Source: Streptomyces sp. NBC_00442 (GTDB lineage Bacteria > Actinomycetota > Actinomycetes > Streptomycetales > Streptomycetaceae). Taken from it: a stretch of DNA of 64,000 bases. The notes beneath the pieces are model-generated. The model was not told where the DNA came from. It did no database searches and was given only the letters and a program-made list of their open reading frames with translations. The translations under genes were made by a program, and so were the position numbers. The stretch is from contig NZ_CP107918.1 in NCBI RefSeq assembly GCF_036014195.1, positions 248,001 through 312,000 on the forward strand, written 5' to 3'. Of this stretch, positions 41,737 to 50,691 are shown in pieces (positions within the stretch are counted from its first letter, which is position 1; each line of letters starts with the position of its first letter).

Positions 41737-42951
41737 ATGAGCACGAATCCCCCGCCCCGCACACGGACCCCGCTCACCCACTACACGCTCGCCGAACTGC
41801 GCCGCCGCACGAGCGTCAAGTGGACCGAGTTCCCGCCCGACGTCCTGCCGATGCGCATCGCCGAGATGGACACGCCGCTCGCCGAGCCGATCGGGGCCGC
41901 ACTGATCCGCGCGGTGTCCGACGGCGACACGGGCTACGCCTCTCCCGGGCGCCTGCCCGCGTCGTTCGCCGCCTTCGCCGGCCGCCGATACGGCTGGCAC
42001 CCCGATCCGCCGGCCATGCGGCTGGTCCCCGACGTCATGACCGGCATCGTCGAGACCCTCCGCCTGACCACCGAACCAGGCGACACGATCGTGGTGAACA
42101 CCCCCGGCTATCCGCCCTATTACTCGCGGCTCGAAGGGCTCGGACTGCGGCTCGTGACCAGTCCGCCGGCCCCGGGACCACACGGGTACGCGCTGGACCT
42201 CGACAGCCTTGAGCGCCACTTCGCCGCGGGCGCCAAGGTGTACCTGCTGTGCAATCCGCACAACCCGACCGGGACGGTGTTCGCGCGCGACGAGCTGATG
42301 GCCGTGGCCGGCCTGGCCGAACGGCACGGCGTGCGGGTCGTCTCCGACGAGATCCTCGCGCCCCTCGTACATCCGGGACCCCGGCGCCACATCCCCTTCC
42401 CGTCGCTCGACCACCCGGCGGCGGCCCGTTCGGTCGCCCTCGTGTCGGCCTCCAAGGCGTGGAACCTCGCCGGGCTCAAAGCGGCGCTGGCGGTGCCGGG
42501 GCCCGAGGCCCGCGCGGTCGTCGCCGCGCTCGACGGTGAACTCGACGAGGGATCAGGGCTGTTCGGGGTCCTGGCCGGCGAGGCGGCATTCACCGAGGGC
42601 GAGGGGTGGCTCGACGAACTGCTCCGTGCGCTGGACGGAAACCGGAAGCTGCTCGCGGCCGAGCTCGCCCGCACGCTCCCCCGCGTCGTCTGCCGTCCCC
42701 CGGCCGCGGGCTTCACGGCGTGGCTCGACGTCCGTCCGCTCGGCCTGCCCGGAGACCCGGCCGAGCGGTTTCTGCGTGCGGCCAGGGTCGGAGTGTCGTC
42801 GGGGGCACGGTTCAGTCCCCTCCAACGGCCCGGGGAGCCCGGTTCGGGGCACGGTTTCGTCCGGCTCAATTTCGGGACGCGGCCGGACGTGGTCGTCGAG
42901 GCGGTGCGGCGCATGGCCAGGGCCGCGCAACTTCCGCGCCAGGACTCGTAG
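41737..42951 (+). CDS. MalY/PatB-family PLP aminotransferase or C-S lyase
   Basis: A 404-residue fold-type I PLP enzyme. The Schiff-base Lys is in VSASKAWNLAGLKAAL. NPHNPTG (near 172) binds the cofactor phosphate region, and VSDEILAPLVHPG carries the Asp/Tyr-region motif. The N-terminal VKWTEFPPDVLPMRIAEMDT matches MalY/PatB, which cleave cystathionine (beta-lyase) or act as transaminases. No sulphur operon is adjacent. It is preceded by an MFS gene on the same strand. Confidence 0.92.
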   Translation: MSTNPPPRTRTPLTHYTLAELRRRTSVKWTEFPPDVLPMRIAEMDTPLAEPIGAALIRAVSDGDTGYASPGRLPASFAAFAGRRYGWHPDPPAMRLVPDVMTGIVETLRLTTEPGDTIVVNTPGYPPYYSRLEGLGLRLVTSPPAPGPHGYALDLDSLERHFAAGAKVYLLCNPHNPTGTVFARDELMAVAGLAERHGVRVVSDEILAPLVHPGPRRHIPFPSLDHPAAARSVALVSASKAWNLAGLKAALAVPGPEARAVVAALDGELDEGSGLFGVLAGEAAFTEGEGWLDELLRALDGNRKLLAAELARTLPRVVCRPPAAGFTAWLDVRPLGLPGDPAERFLRAARVGVSSGARFSPLQRPGEPGSGHGFVRLNFGTRPDVVVEAVRRMARAAQLPRQDS

Positions 42952-43131
42952 TTGAGTGTCAGCGAGCAGCGGACCGCGACCGGCTCGCGGCGGCGCGCGG
43001 CCCGCTGCCAGTTCTTCCACGACATCGGCGTGCACTGAGCCGCCTCGCCCGGCCGGGCGACGAGCGGGCCGGGCGGAGCCGTGCGGTGCCGCCCCGGATG
43101 AGCTGCTGGCAGCAGCCGGTAGCCTGTTCGG

Positions 43132-43779
43132 ATGTCTTCCGAATCAGGGGGCGCCTCGGTGCGTGGTGAGCATGTACGCGAGGCCGTCGCCCACTGCGTT
43201 CGAACCGTTTCCGGCGTCCCGGCCGCCCGATGGCGCGTCCCCGCCGGTGATCTGGAGTGGACGTGCTGGGAGACCCTTGAGCACCTCGCGGACGATCTCC
43301 TGACCTACGCCCTGCGTTTCGGGCTCGCGCACCCCATGGGCGTGGACCGTGTCCCCCTGCGGATGTCGAGCGATCGCCCCGGCGGCCCGGCCAACGTCGT
43401 CTTCGGTGACCGCGCGGCGGGACCCGAGGGGCTGCTCACCGTGGTCGAGGCGTGCGGCGGGCTGCTCGCCGCCGCTGTGGACGGCGCCCCTGCGACCGTT
43501 TTGGCGCCGCACGTCTTCGGCGCCTCCGACCCCGAGGGCTTCGCGGCCATGGGGGTGACCGAAACCCTCGTCCACACCTACGACATCGCGCGGGGCGTCC
43601 AGCGCGACGGGGCCCCTCCGGAGGAGCTGAGCCGACGGGTACTGGCCCGGCTGTTCCCGGACGTCGCCATCACCGACACCGCTTCCTCCGCCCTGCTGTG
43701 GGCCACCGGACGCGTGGAGAGCCCCGAGCGCCCGCGCCGCACGGACTGGCGCTGGCACGGGGCGCCGCTCGCGCCGTGA
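43132..43779 (+). CDS. Mycothiol-dependent maleylpyruvate isomerase-like (DinB-fold) protein
   Basis: A 215-residue protein of the DinB/MDMPI group: EHVREAVAHCVRTVSGVPAA, ARWRVPAGDLEWTCWETLEH and LADDLLTYALRFGLAHPMGV. The family uses a three-His metal site and mycothiol. Here H57 (in ETLEHLADD) and VTETLVHTYDIARGV provide candidate ligands. Metal-dependent small-molecule conjugation or isomerisation is the likely reaction. A strong terminator follows. Confidence 0.82.
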   Translation: MSSESGGASVRGEHVREAVAHCVRTVSGVPAARWRVPAGDLEWTCWETLEHLADDLLTYALRFGLAHPMGVDRVPLRMSSDRPGGPANVVFGDRAAGPEGLLTVVEACGGLLAAAVDGAPATVLAPHVFGASDPEGFAAMGVTETLVHTYDIARGVQRDGAPPEELSRRVLARLFPDVAITDTASSALLWATGRVESPERPRRTDWRWHGAPLAP

Positions 43780-43796
43780 GCGACGGCGCGAGCGGC

Positions 43797-43826
43797 GCCC
43801 CCGACGGCCTGGGCACCGTCGGGGGC
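43797..43826. terminator. Bidirectional terminator
   Basis: GCCCCCGACGG (43797-43807) and CCGTCGGGGGC (43816-43826) form a perfect 11-bp stem with an 8-nt loop, between the convergent MDMPI-like gene and the radical SAM RiPP operon. Confidence 0.8.
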
Positions 43827-43875
43827 AGCCGGGGCGCGTGGCCCGCACCCTCACGGCGTCATTTCTGACCTACCG

Positions 43876-44553
43876 TCAAATGGCCATCGCTTCCTGGATC
43901 CAGCGGTTCACGCGGTAGGGCAGCCACCACGCGAGGTCGCCGACCTGAAGCACCAGGCGCTCCTCCAGGAAGTCGGCCAGGACCGCGGCCGGCACCGATG
44001 CCGCGGGGGCGCCATAGGTCAGGGCCGCGATGACCTGCTGGTACTCGGGCTCCTCCGCGGTGAAGCGGCGCAGCTCGCCCCAGCGACGGTCGCGGATCTG
44101 GACGAAGCCGGGGCCCTGCCTCCACAGGCACTTGCAGAGGTAGTGGCCCTCGCGCCAGCGCCGCAGGTCGCCGGCCGCGTCGCCGGGGCCGTGCAGGCTG
44201 CCCGGCGGCTGGAGGTGGCTCAGCGCCCGCCAGGTGTCGTCGGGCGCCTCTGGGTCAAGGCGCAGATTCCACTCCACGAGGACGGCCCGCGCCGTGAGGT
44301 CCCGCACCAGGCTCAGGGTGCGGACGGCGCGGACGGCCGCGCCCGGAGCGGTGAGATCCGTGAGGTCGACGGGCTCGCGCAGCTGGACGCGTCGGGCGCC
44401 GGACTCCCACAGCCGGTCGCTCTCCTCGCCCGCGGGGCCGGTCAGTTCGATGGCACCGAGGAACATGCCCGGCAGGGCGCACGCTTCGGGGTCGTAGTCG
44501 CGCCAGGCGGAGACCGTGAGGGCATCGGTGGCGGTGGTGAGGGCGGTGCTCAT
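43876..44553 (-). CDS. DUF5825-like partner of radical SAM RiPP operon
   Basis: A 225-residue soluble protein (VSAWRDYDPEACALPGMFLG, ARRVQLREPVDLTDLTAPGA, HYLCKCLWRQGPGFVQIRDR, LVLQVGDLAWWLPYRVNRWI). From memory this matches the DUF5825 family, which is typically next to RiPP maturation radical SAM C-methyltransferases. That association is unverified here. It is 39 bp after the radical SAM gene, as the last gene of the operon. Role unknown, perhaps peptide binding or chaperoning. Confidence 0.75.
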   Translation of the reverse strand: MSTALTTATDALTVSAWRDYDPEACALPGMFLGAIELTGPAGEESDRLWESGARRVQLREPVDLTDLTAPGAAVRAVRTLSLVRDLTARAVLVEWNLRLDPEAPDDTWRALSHLQPPGSLHGPGDAAGDLRRWREGHYLCKCLWRQGPGFVQIRDRRWGELRRFTAEEPEYQQVIAALTYGAPAASVPAAVLADFLEERLVLQVGDLAWWLPYRVNRWIQEAMAI

Positions 44554-44592
44554 CGGGCTGATCCTCCTGCTCTCGTGCCGGACACGCCGGGG

Positions 44593-46530
44593 TCAGACAC
44601 TGACGGGCTCGGGCCGGGCGGGCTGTTGCGCGGCGTCGAGCGCGGCCTGCGCGTGGCGCATGAAGTCCAGGCGCAGCAGATCCTCGTTGACGGCGGAGGG
44701 TGCGATGTGGACGTACTGGCCGCCGTCGGTGAAGACGAGGCCCAACGCGACCCAGGCGTCGAGCAGTTGCTGCACCTCGTGCTCCTCGCGTGCGGCGCCC
44801 TTGGCGCGGGCCGCCGCCTTGCGGGTGAGCGCGGCCGTCGCGTGGGGCTGGTCGAGGAGGCGGAAGACGGCCAGTTCGAACGGGTCGGTCAGTTCCATCG
44901 CCCGCCAGGAGAACGCGCGCCGCCGGCTGACGAGGACGATGCGGTCGCCGAGGTCGGTGTGGGTGAGCCGGGCGTCGGCGTGGTGCTTCTTCCAGGCGTC
45001 GAGCGCGTTGTTGAGGGCGCCGACGGTGGGCTCGCTGATGCCGCGTTGCGGCGCTTCGAAGACGTACGCCAGGTCGTAGAGCTCGGACTCGGGCAGGTCG
45101 TAGGTGAAGCGGTAGTGCTCTTCGGGGCGCAGCCCGTCGAAGCCGAGTTCGGGCCGGTTGAAGTACGGGCTGAAGCGCTCGATGGCGATCCGCGCCGACA
45201 GGTCGACCGGCGGGTCGAGGTGTTCGAGCGCGGGTATCTGCGCGATGACGGGGTCGTAGTCCTCGGCGGTCTCGCCGGGGAAGCCGTGCAGGTAGTTCCA
45301 GGCGACGGAGAGGCCGGTCTCGGCTCCGTCGCGGAGCATCCGCACGTTCTGGCAGCCGCTGACGCCCTTGTCCATCAGGTCGAGCACCCGGTTGTTGAGG
45401 CTCTCGATGCCGGGCTGTACGTAGATGAGTCCGGCTTGGGCGAGGGTGCGCAGTTGGCTGCGGCGCATGTTGGCCTTGATCTCGATGTGCATCCTGAGGT
45501 CGTAGCCGCTCTCCATGATGCGGGGCAGCACGGTGGTGAGGTAGCCCATGTCGAGGATGTTGTCGACGAGGTACATGTCGAGCACCCGGTGCTTGCGGGC
45601 CAGTTCCATGATCTCTTCGTAGAACGTGTCGGGGCTCTTGGAACGGAACTGCATGAACGATCCGTTGAGACCGCAGAACGTGCAGTGGTGCTTCTCGCCC
45701 CACCAGCAGCCGCGCGCTCCCTCGACCACGAGCTTGGGCTCGGCCCAGTTGCGGGCCACGGAGGCGGCGAGGCGCTCGAAGTAGCCGCTGTAGTCGGGGG
45801 CGAGGATGGTGGCGGGCGGCAGGGGGCTGGTCGCCATCGGGTTGACGATGCTCTTGCCCTCGGCGTCGCGGTGGCACAGGCCCGGCACGGTGGCCAGTTC
45901 GTCCCCGCCGGCCCCTTCGGCGATGGCGGTGAGGAGCTGCGGGAAGGCGGCCTCGCCCTCGCCGCGGATGACATGGTCCACGAACGGAAAGTTGCGGTGG
46001 ACGGCCTCACCCTGTTCGCCGTCGCAGTTGGCGCCACCCATCACGGTCACGATGTGCGGGGCAAGACGTTTGACGTGCTTGGCGGCCGCGAGTGCGGCGG
46101 TGTTCTGCTGGAAGGTGGAGGTGAAGCCGACGACGTCGGGCGCGTAGTCGACGATCCGCCGGGCGATCATCTCCACGAACTCCGGTACCTGGCGATGGAG
46201 TTCCCGCGACATGCGCAACCGGGACTTGCGCAGTTTGCCCTTCATCGCGGCCGCGAACTCCTCGTCGCGCCACGTGGGATCGTCGTAGAGCGCCGAGGAG
46301 AACACCCAGTCGCCACAGCCCATGAAGTAGGAGGAGAGCGAGTAGTACTCGTAGTCCTCGGCGGTGAATTCGGTGCGCTCGGTGATCCAGTCGGTGAATT
46401 CGAGATTGGCGTGCAGGACCTCGGCGCGGGCGCCGGGCACACGTTCGTCCACGCTGCGTTTGAGGATCCCCAGGGCGAGCGAGGGCAGGTCGATCGGCGA
46501 CCAGGGCATATTGACCAGCAGGACACGCAT
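44593..46530 (-). CDS. B12-binding radical SAM RiPP C-methyltransferase
   Basis: A 645-residue enzyme. Residues 1-190 are a B12-binding-like domain (RVLLVNMPWSPIDLPSLALG, DVVGFTSTFQQNTAALAAAK, VTVMGGANCDGEQG) without the DxHxxG ligand motif, as is common in the family. The radical SAM cluster motif is CWWGEKHHCTFC (Cys275, 283, 286; CX7CX2C), characteristic of RiPP maturation radical SAM protein 1. The C-terminal part is helical. It would methylate unactivated sp3 carbons of a peptide. The ribosome site GAGGAG lies 7 bp upstream. The precursor gene ends 111 bp upstream. Confidence 0.9.
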   Translation of the reverse strand: MRVLLVNMPWSPIDLPSLALGILKRSVDERVPGARAEVLHANLEFTDWITERTEFTAEDYEYYSLSSYFMGCGDWVFSSALYDDPTWRDEEFAAAMKGKLRKSRLRMSRELHRQVPEFVEMIARRIVDYAPDVVGFTSTFQQNTAALAAAKHVKRLAPHIVTVMGGANCDGEQGEAVHRNFPFVDHVIRGEGEAAFPQLLTAIAEGAGGDELATVPGLCHRDAEGKSIVNPMATSPLPPATILAPDYSGYFERLAASVARNWAEPKLVVEGARGCWWGEKHHCTFCGLNGSFMQFRSKSPDTFYEEIMELARKHRVLDMYLVDNILDMGYLTTVLPRIMESGYDLRMHIEIKANMRRSQLRTLAQAGLIYVQPGIESLNNRVLDLMDKGVSGCQNVRMLRDGAETGLSVAWNYLHGFPGETAEDYDPVIAQIPALEHLDPPVDLSARIAIERFSPYFNRPELGFDGLRPEEHYRFTYDLPESELYDLAYVFEAPQRGISEPTVGALNNALDAWKKHHADARLTHTDLGDRIVLVSRRRAFSWRAMELTDPFELAVFRLLDQPHATAALTRKAAARAKGAAREEHEVQQLLDAWVALGLVFTDGGQYVHIAPSAVNEDLLRLDFMRHAQAALDAAQQPARPEPVSV

Positions 46531-46641
46531 GTCGGCTCCTCGGTGGGTGCGGAGACGTGACGGGACGGGGGCCAAGGGGCCGGATGCCAGGAGGCGCGGC
46601 TGTGCCGGTCCGGCGGTGCACCGCCGGACCGGCCGCGAGGA

Positions 46642-46761
46642 TCAGTCCTCGTCGCCGTCCTCGGCGTTGCGGAACGGAACCGTGACGGTTATGCCGATGC
46701 CCGGCTTGCGGTTTTCCTCGTCACCCGCGAGCGGGTCATTGTGGATGATGTCCTTCTGCAT
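46642..46761 (-). CDS. Radical-SAM RiPP precursor peptide
   Basis: A 39-residue peptide whose ATG (46761) is preceded by GAGAGGAG about 10 bp upstream. The leader-like start is MQKDIIHNDPLAGDEENRK, the core is PGIGITVTVPFRN, and a follower-like acidic tail AEDGDED ends it. The alternating Gly-Ile-Gly-Ile-Thr-Val-Thr-Val block offers many branched residues for C-methylation. It lies between the S9 peptidase and radical SAM genes, and its first 26 bases overlap the peptidase 3' end. Small size means the call rests on context and ribosome site. Confidence 0.85.
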   Translation of the reverse strand: MQKDIIHNDPLAGDEENRKPGIGITVTVPFRNAEDGDED

Positions 46762-48610
46762 GGCAGGAACTCCTCTCTGTGTGGGTGGTGCCTTGTCCGG
46801 CGGGCGCCGGCAAGCGCACCCGTCCGGTGTCCCCGGCCCGGTCGGAGCGGGGAGTCTGGGGGGCGGCGGCGCGGGGCCGCCGGCGCAGTTCGCGGTCGAG
46901 GAAGACCACGGCGCGGCGCAGGACGGCCACGTGGTCGCCGGCCTCGTAGCCGTCGTGGCCGGTGTCCAGCCACATCGACTCGTGCCGTACGCCCGCGTGG
47001 TGCAAGGCGGTGAGGTAGGCGCGCACCTGGCCGGGCGGGCATTTGACGTCCCGGCTCGCGGCGACGACCAGGAGGGGGGCCCGGACCGCGGCGGCGTAGT
47101 GGAGGGGCGAGCTCCGCTCGTACCGTTCGGGCACCTCGTCGGGGGTGCCGCCGAACAGCCGCTCGTCCAGGGCACGCAGGGCGGGGGTGGTGGTGCGGTG
47201 CGCGGCCGCGCAGTCGGCGACGGGTTTGACGGCCACACCCGCCTGCCACAGCGCGGGCTGCGTGCCGAGGGCGAGGAGCACCAGGTAGCCGCCCCAGGAG
47301 GTGCCCCACAGGCCGGTCGCGTCGGCGCGGACGACGCCGCGGTCGACGAGGTCGGCGCGGACCGCGGCGAGGTCGGCCACCTGGGTGAGGCCGACGCCCT
47401 CGCCGAAGGAGCGCCGCCAGCGCGGCCCGTAGCCGGTGGAACCGCGGTAGTTGACGCGGACGACGGCGAAGCCCGAGGCGACGAGGGAGTGCACCACCCC
47501 GTCGTAGGCGTCCCGGTCGTGGTCGGCGGGCCCGCCGTGCACGAGGAACACCGCGGGCACCGGGTGGCGGTGCCCGTCGGGCAGGCTGAGCAGCGAGTGC
47601 ACCGGGCCGTCGGGGCCCGGCGTCCACAGGTCGCGGTGCTCGCCCGGCACCCTTGCGCCGACGCCGTGGGCGGGGGGCAGCGCGGTGCCCGCGGTGGAGA
47701 TCATGCGGGGCGGGGTCGCCGTGTCCGTCCAGAGGTAGTGCACGTCGTCCCCGGTGCGGGGGGCGGCGTCCAGCAGGGTCCCGCGCGGCGTCGGTACGGG
47801 TTCGACGGTGCGCTCCGCCAGGTGGACACGGTGCAGGGTGCTGCGACCGTACCGGTCCTGACGGACCAGGACCGACCGTCCTTCGGGGTGCCAGCGTGCG
47901 GTGATCTCGGTGTCGAAGGCGCACCAGGAATGAGTGACGGTCCCGCCGTCGGGGCTCCAACTCGCCAGTTCGTAGCGGTTGTTGGTCTCACGGACGAGGA
48001 GGAGCTCGATGCGGTCGGCGACCGGCGCGAAGCCCAGGGCCCACAGGCGGCCGTCCGGGCCGTCGCCGGCGAGGACCGCGTGCGGGGTGCCGTCGGCGGC
48101 GAGCACGGTCACGGCCCGCGCCGAGCCGGCCGCGGCGCTGACCGCGAGGAGGCTCCCGTCACGGGTGATCCCGGACAAGGTGGCGTGGCCGTCCACGCGC
48201 GTCACTTCACGGGCCGTCGCGCCGCGCCGGCCGAAGTGCACGGTGGTCGACCGGGCGTCGCCCAGGCCCATGGCCACGTGCGCGTCGTCGCTGACGGCGA
48301 GACCGCGCGATTCCCCTTCGGGTACGCCCAGAAGGCCGGGCAGGTCGGGGCCGCCCGCGAACGGCTGGAACCGCCACCGTCCGCTGCCGTCGTCGTCCTC
48401 GTCGAACCACCACACATGGCCGTCGTGGTCGATCGCGCCGTGCAGCGTGCCGTGCGGGCGGTCGGTGACCCGGCGGGCGCGCAGTGCGGCCGCGTCCCAG
48501 GTGAACACCTCGCACCGGCCCTCGGCGTCGGCGGTGAACACCATCCGGGTGGGGTCCTCGGCACACACCTCGGGGAGTGCGGCCCGGTAGACCTGGTAGC
48601 GGCCTGTCAT
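46736..48610 (-). CDS. S9 prolyl-oligopeptidase-family peptidase of RiPP operon
   Basis: A 624-residue protein. Residues 30-330 form the seven-bladed beta-propeller (LDHDGHVWWFDEDDDGSGRW-like blades, SGITRDGSLLAVSAAAGSAR). Residues 350-600 are the alpha/beta-hydrolase. The catalytic Ser is in GLWGTSWGGYLVLL (Ser438), Asp521 in AASRDVKCPP and His552 in LDTGHDGYEAG. It probably trims the leader or follower of the RiPP. Its start overlaps the MFS stop by 4 bp, and its 3' end overlaps the precursor start by 26 bp, coupling all three. Confidence 0.92.
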   Translation of the reverse strand: MTGRYQVYRAALPEVCAEDPTRMVFTADAEGRCEVFTWDAAALRARRVTDRPHGTLHGAIDHDGHVWWFDEDDDGSGRWRFQPFAGGPDLPGLLGVPEGESRGLAVSDDAHVAMGLGDARSTTVHFGRRGATAREVTRVDGHATLSGITRDGSLLAVSAAAGSARAVTVLAADGTPHAVLAGDGPDGRLWALGFAPVADRIELLLVRETNNRYELASWSPDGGTVTHSWCAFDTEITARWHPEGRSVLVRQDRYGRSTLHRVHLAERTVEPVPTPRGTLLDAAPRTGDDVHYLWTDTATPPRMISTAGTALPPAHGVGARVPGEHRDLWTPGPDGPVHSLLSLPDGHRHPVPAVFLVHGGPADHDRDAYDGVVHSLVASGFAVVRVNYRGSTGYGPRWRRSFGEGVGLTQVADLAAVRADLVDRGVVRADATGLWGTSWGGYLVLLALGTQPALWQAGVAVKPVADCAAAHRTTTPALRALDERLFGGTPDEVPERYERSSPLHYAAAVRAPLLVVAASRDVKCPPGQVRAYLTALHHAGVRHESMWLDTGHDGYEAGDHVAVLRRAVVFLDRELRRRPRAAAPQTPRSDRAGDTGRVRLPAPAGQGTTHTERSSCHAEGHHPQ

Positions 48611-50061
48611 GCCGTCACCCCCGTCAGCCTGGCCCGCACCACGGTCGTCCACCAGGCCAGCGCGGCCAGGACGCCCGCGCAGACCACGGCGGGCGCGGCC
48701 GTCCCTGCGCGGGTCACGACGACGCCGGCCACCACGGGCGCCAGCGCGGCCGACCCGCCGACGGCGCTCGCGAGGACCGCGCCCGTACGGGCCTGCAGAC
48801 CCGGCGGGGTCTCCTGCAGGACGCGGGACTGGAGCACGACACCGACCAGCGGCATGAGCAGGCAGAACACCCCGAACAGCGCGCCGTACGACCAGGGCCC
48901 CTCGGCGGTCGCGAGCCCAGCGGCGAGGGGGACGAGCAACCAGGTCACCGTGATCAGCAGGCGTGCGGCGCCGATCCGGCCCGCGAGGCGCGGCGCGGCC
49001 AGTGACCCGGCGAGCCCGGCGGCCCCCGACAGCGCCAGGACCAGGCCCATCGGCCAGCCGCCGTGGCCGCTCTTCTGGAGGGTGAAGACGGCGCCGTAGT
49101 AGAGGGCGACGATCACCCCGTTCACGGTGGCGGTCCAGGTGACGACGAGTCGGAGCACGGGTGACGTACGGACCAGGGCGAACCCGGCGCCCAGCTCTCC
49201 ACCGATGCGGTGCAGGCGGCCGGGCCGGCGGGAACGGGCAGTCGCGGGAAGGGAATTGGGCTCGGGCTCGGCGGGGGCCAGTGCGGCGGCCGCGGCGTCG
49301 GGAGCGGCCGGTGCGGCGTCGGGAGAGTCCGGCCGCGATGCTGGAGCGGCCGGTACGGGTGCGGGCGCGTGCGATCCGGGTGCGGTGACTGACAGATCGT
49401 CAGGGAGCGCTCCGGCGGGGGCCTGTTCGGTCGCCCGCGCGGCGCTGTGGGTGCGCGGCCGCAGGTCCGATCCCAGTGCCCGTACGCATCCCGCGGCGAC
49501 GGCGTAGGTCACGGCGTCCGCGACGAAGGGCAGCGCACGGGCGACCTGGTAGAGCGCGCCGCCCAGCGCGGGGCCCAGGATCAGCGCGCACTGGTCGCCC
49601 GCCGAGAGGCCGGCGACCACGCTAGGGCGGTCGGCGGGCGGGGCGATCATGGCTACGGTGCCGGCGGCGGCGGCTTCGTACACGGCGGTCGAGAAGCGTT
49701 CCACCAGGACCGCGCCGAGCAGGAGGGTGAGCGGCGGGCCGCTCGTCGCGGCGGCCGCCGCGACGCCGGCCATGGCGAGCGCCGAGACCGTCGCGGACCA
49801 GAACATCACCGGTTTGCGCGCGCCGCGGTCGGCCGGAACCGCCGCGAGGGGTGCGAGGAGCAGCCCGGCCGCGGTGGACACCCCCGCGACGAGCCCCACC
49901 AGCGCCGCCGAGTGGCCGAGACCGAGGAGCAGCAGCGGCAGCACGACTCCGGACGCCTGGGTGCCGAGCGCGTCGGAGGCGTTCGCCCACCAGAACAGGC
50001 GGACGTCACGTGCCGGGGTGCGGCGCGCCGCACTCCGAGCGGTGGCGGTGCCGGGGCTCAT
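48607..50061 (-). CDS. MFS exporter of the radical SAM RiPP operon
   Basis: A 484-residue MFS_3-type transporter (DVRLFWWANASDALGTQASG, VPADRGARKPVMFWSATVSA, LYYGAVFTLQKSGHGGWPMG). Between helices 6 and 7 it has an unusually long, Ala/Pro-rich hydrophilic loop (about 205-285, APGSHAPAPVPAAPASRPDS). It is the first gene of the operon and overlaps the peptidase by 4 bp. Export of the methylated peptide is the inferred role. Confidence 0.9.
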   Translation of the reverse strand: MSPGTATARSAARRTPARDVRLFWWANASDALGTQASGVVLPLLLLGLGHSAALVGLVAGVSTAAGLLLAPLAAVPADRGARKPVMFWSATVSALAMAGVAAAAATSGPPLTLLLGAVLVERFSTAVYEAAAAGTVAMIAPPADRPSVVAGLSAGDQCALILGPALGGALYQVARALPFVADAVTYAVAAGCVRALGSDLRPRTHSAARATEQAPAGALPDDLSVTAPGSHAPAPVPAAPASRPDSPDAAPAAPDAAAAALAPAEPEPNSLPATARSRRPGRLHRIGGELGAGFALVRTSPVLRLVVTWTATVNGVIVALYYGAVFTLQKSGHGGWPMGLVLALSGAAGLAGSLAAPRLAGRIGAARLLITVTWLLVPLAAGLATAEGPWSYGALFGVFCLLMPLVGVVLQSRVLQETPPGLQARTGAVLASAVGGSAALAPVVAGVVVTRAGTAAPAVVCAGVLAALAWWTTVVRARLTGVTA

Positions 50062-50691
50062 CAGTGCCCCGCCAGCGCCGCAGATGCCCCCGGGAACTCG
50101 GGGGACTCCGTTGCACGCACAGCCACCCCACAGTTGGTCGGGTTGCGAAGAAAATGTGCAGGAATCGAAACGAGCGGGAGCCTAACCAGGCGTCAGCCGG
50201 AGCCACAAGAGTTCTGTCCCCGAGGCCGGAATCGAACTCCGTAAGGGCCCGGCAAAGAAACCGATTGCTCCGGCCGGAGCGCACCCCCGCGCGACGGATC
50301 GTCCGTGCCGGTGGAAGCGGGGAGGAGGCGGCGCCGTGCCACTACGGCGGAGGCCTCCCTGAGATCCCGCTCCTCCGCTTCGCTCGGGCGAACTCCCGTG
50401 CCCCACACACCAGTTCGCGCACGCCACCTGGCATATGCACATTTCCGCCGGTGAAGCGCCCCCGTCCCTCCCCCGCTCGGCCGGGGCGGGAACCACGGGT
50501 CCCCGCGCCGCGTCGCGCGCGGACCCGGGGCGCTTTCCGGCACCCCGGACCGGCCCTTCCCCAGAAGGGTTCCGTCCGCCGCGCTCATTGGCTGAAAACG
50601 GATGGGCCCCGGTCGCGTCATCGACCGGGGCCCATCCTGTCGCGGCGACCGGGACGGCTGGAAACGCCGCCCCGGTGCCGCGCGGAGGGTG
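50062..50691. other. Intergenic region with terminator; promoter of RiPP operon
   Basis: This 630-bp gap lies between the RiPP operon (leftward) and the acyl-CoA dehydrogenase gene (leftward). It holds the terminator at 50600-50637 and a GCATATGC palindrome near 50431-50438. No gene is convincing. Confidence 0.5.
50600..50637 (-). terminator. Strong terminator after acyl-CoA dehydrogenase
   Basis: Perfect 16-bp stem: GGATGGGCCCCGGTCG (50600-50615) and its complement at 50622-50637, with a 6-nt loop, 55 bp beyond the dehydrogenase stop. Confidence 0.85.

Noticed and set aside
44143..46560. Long plus-strand open frame opposite the radical SAM gene
   Set aside because: The minus strand encodes a full radical SAM enzyme with its cluster motif. 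The plus frame is valine/glycine-rich shadow.
50215..50260. tRNA-like segment (GGAGTTCGATTCC on the minus strand)
   Set aside because: A T-loop-like sequence is present but the T stem pairs only partly and no acceptor, D or anticodon arms can be built.
50182..50451. Cys-rich minus-strand ORF beginning MCICQVACANWC
   Set aside because: No clear ribosome site, Pro/Arg-rich remainder, and no partner enzyme pointing to it. Not supported as a RiPP precursor.
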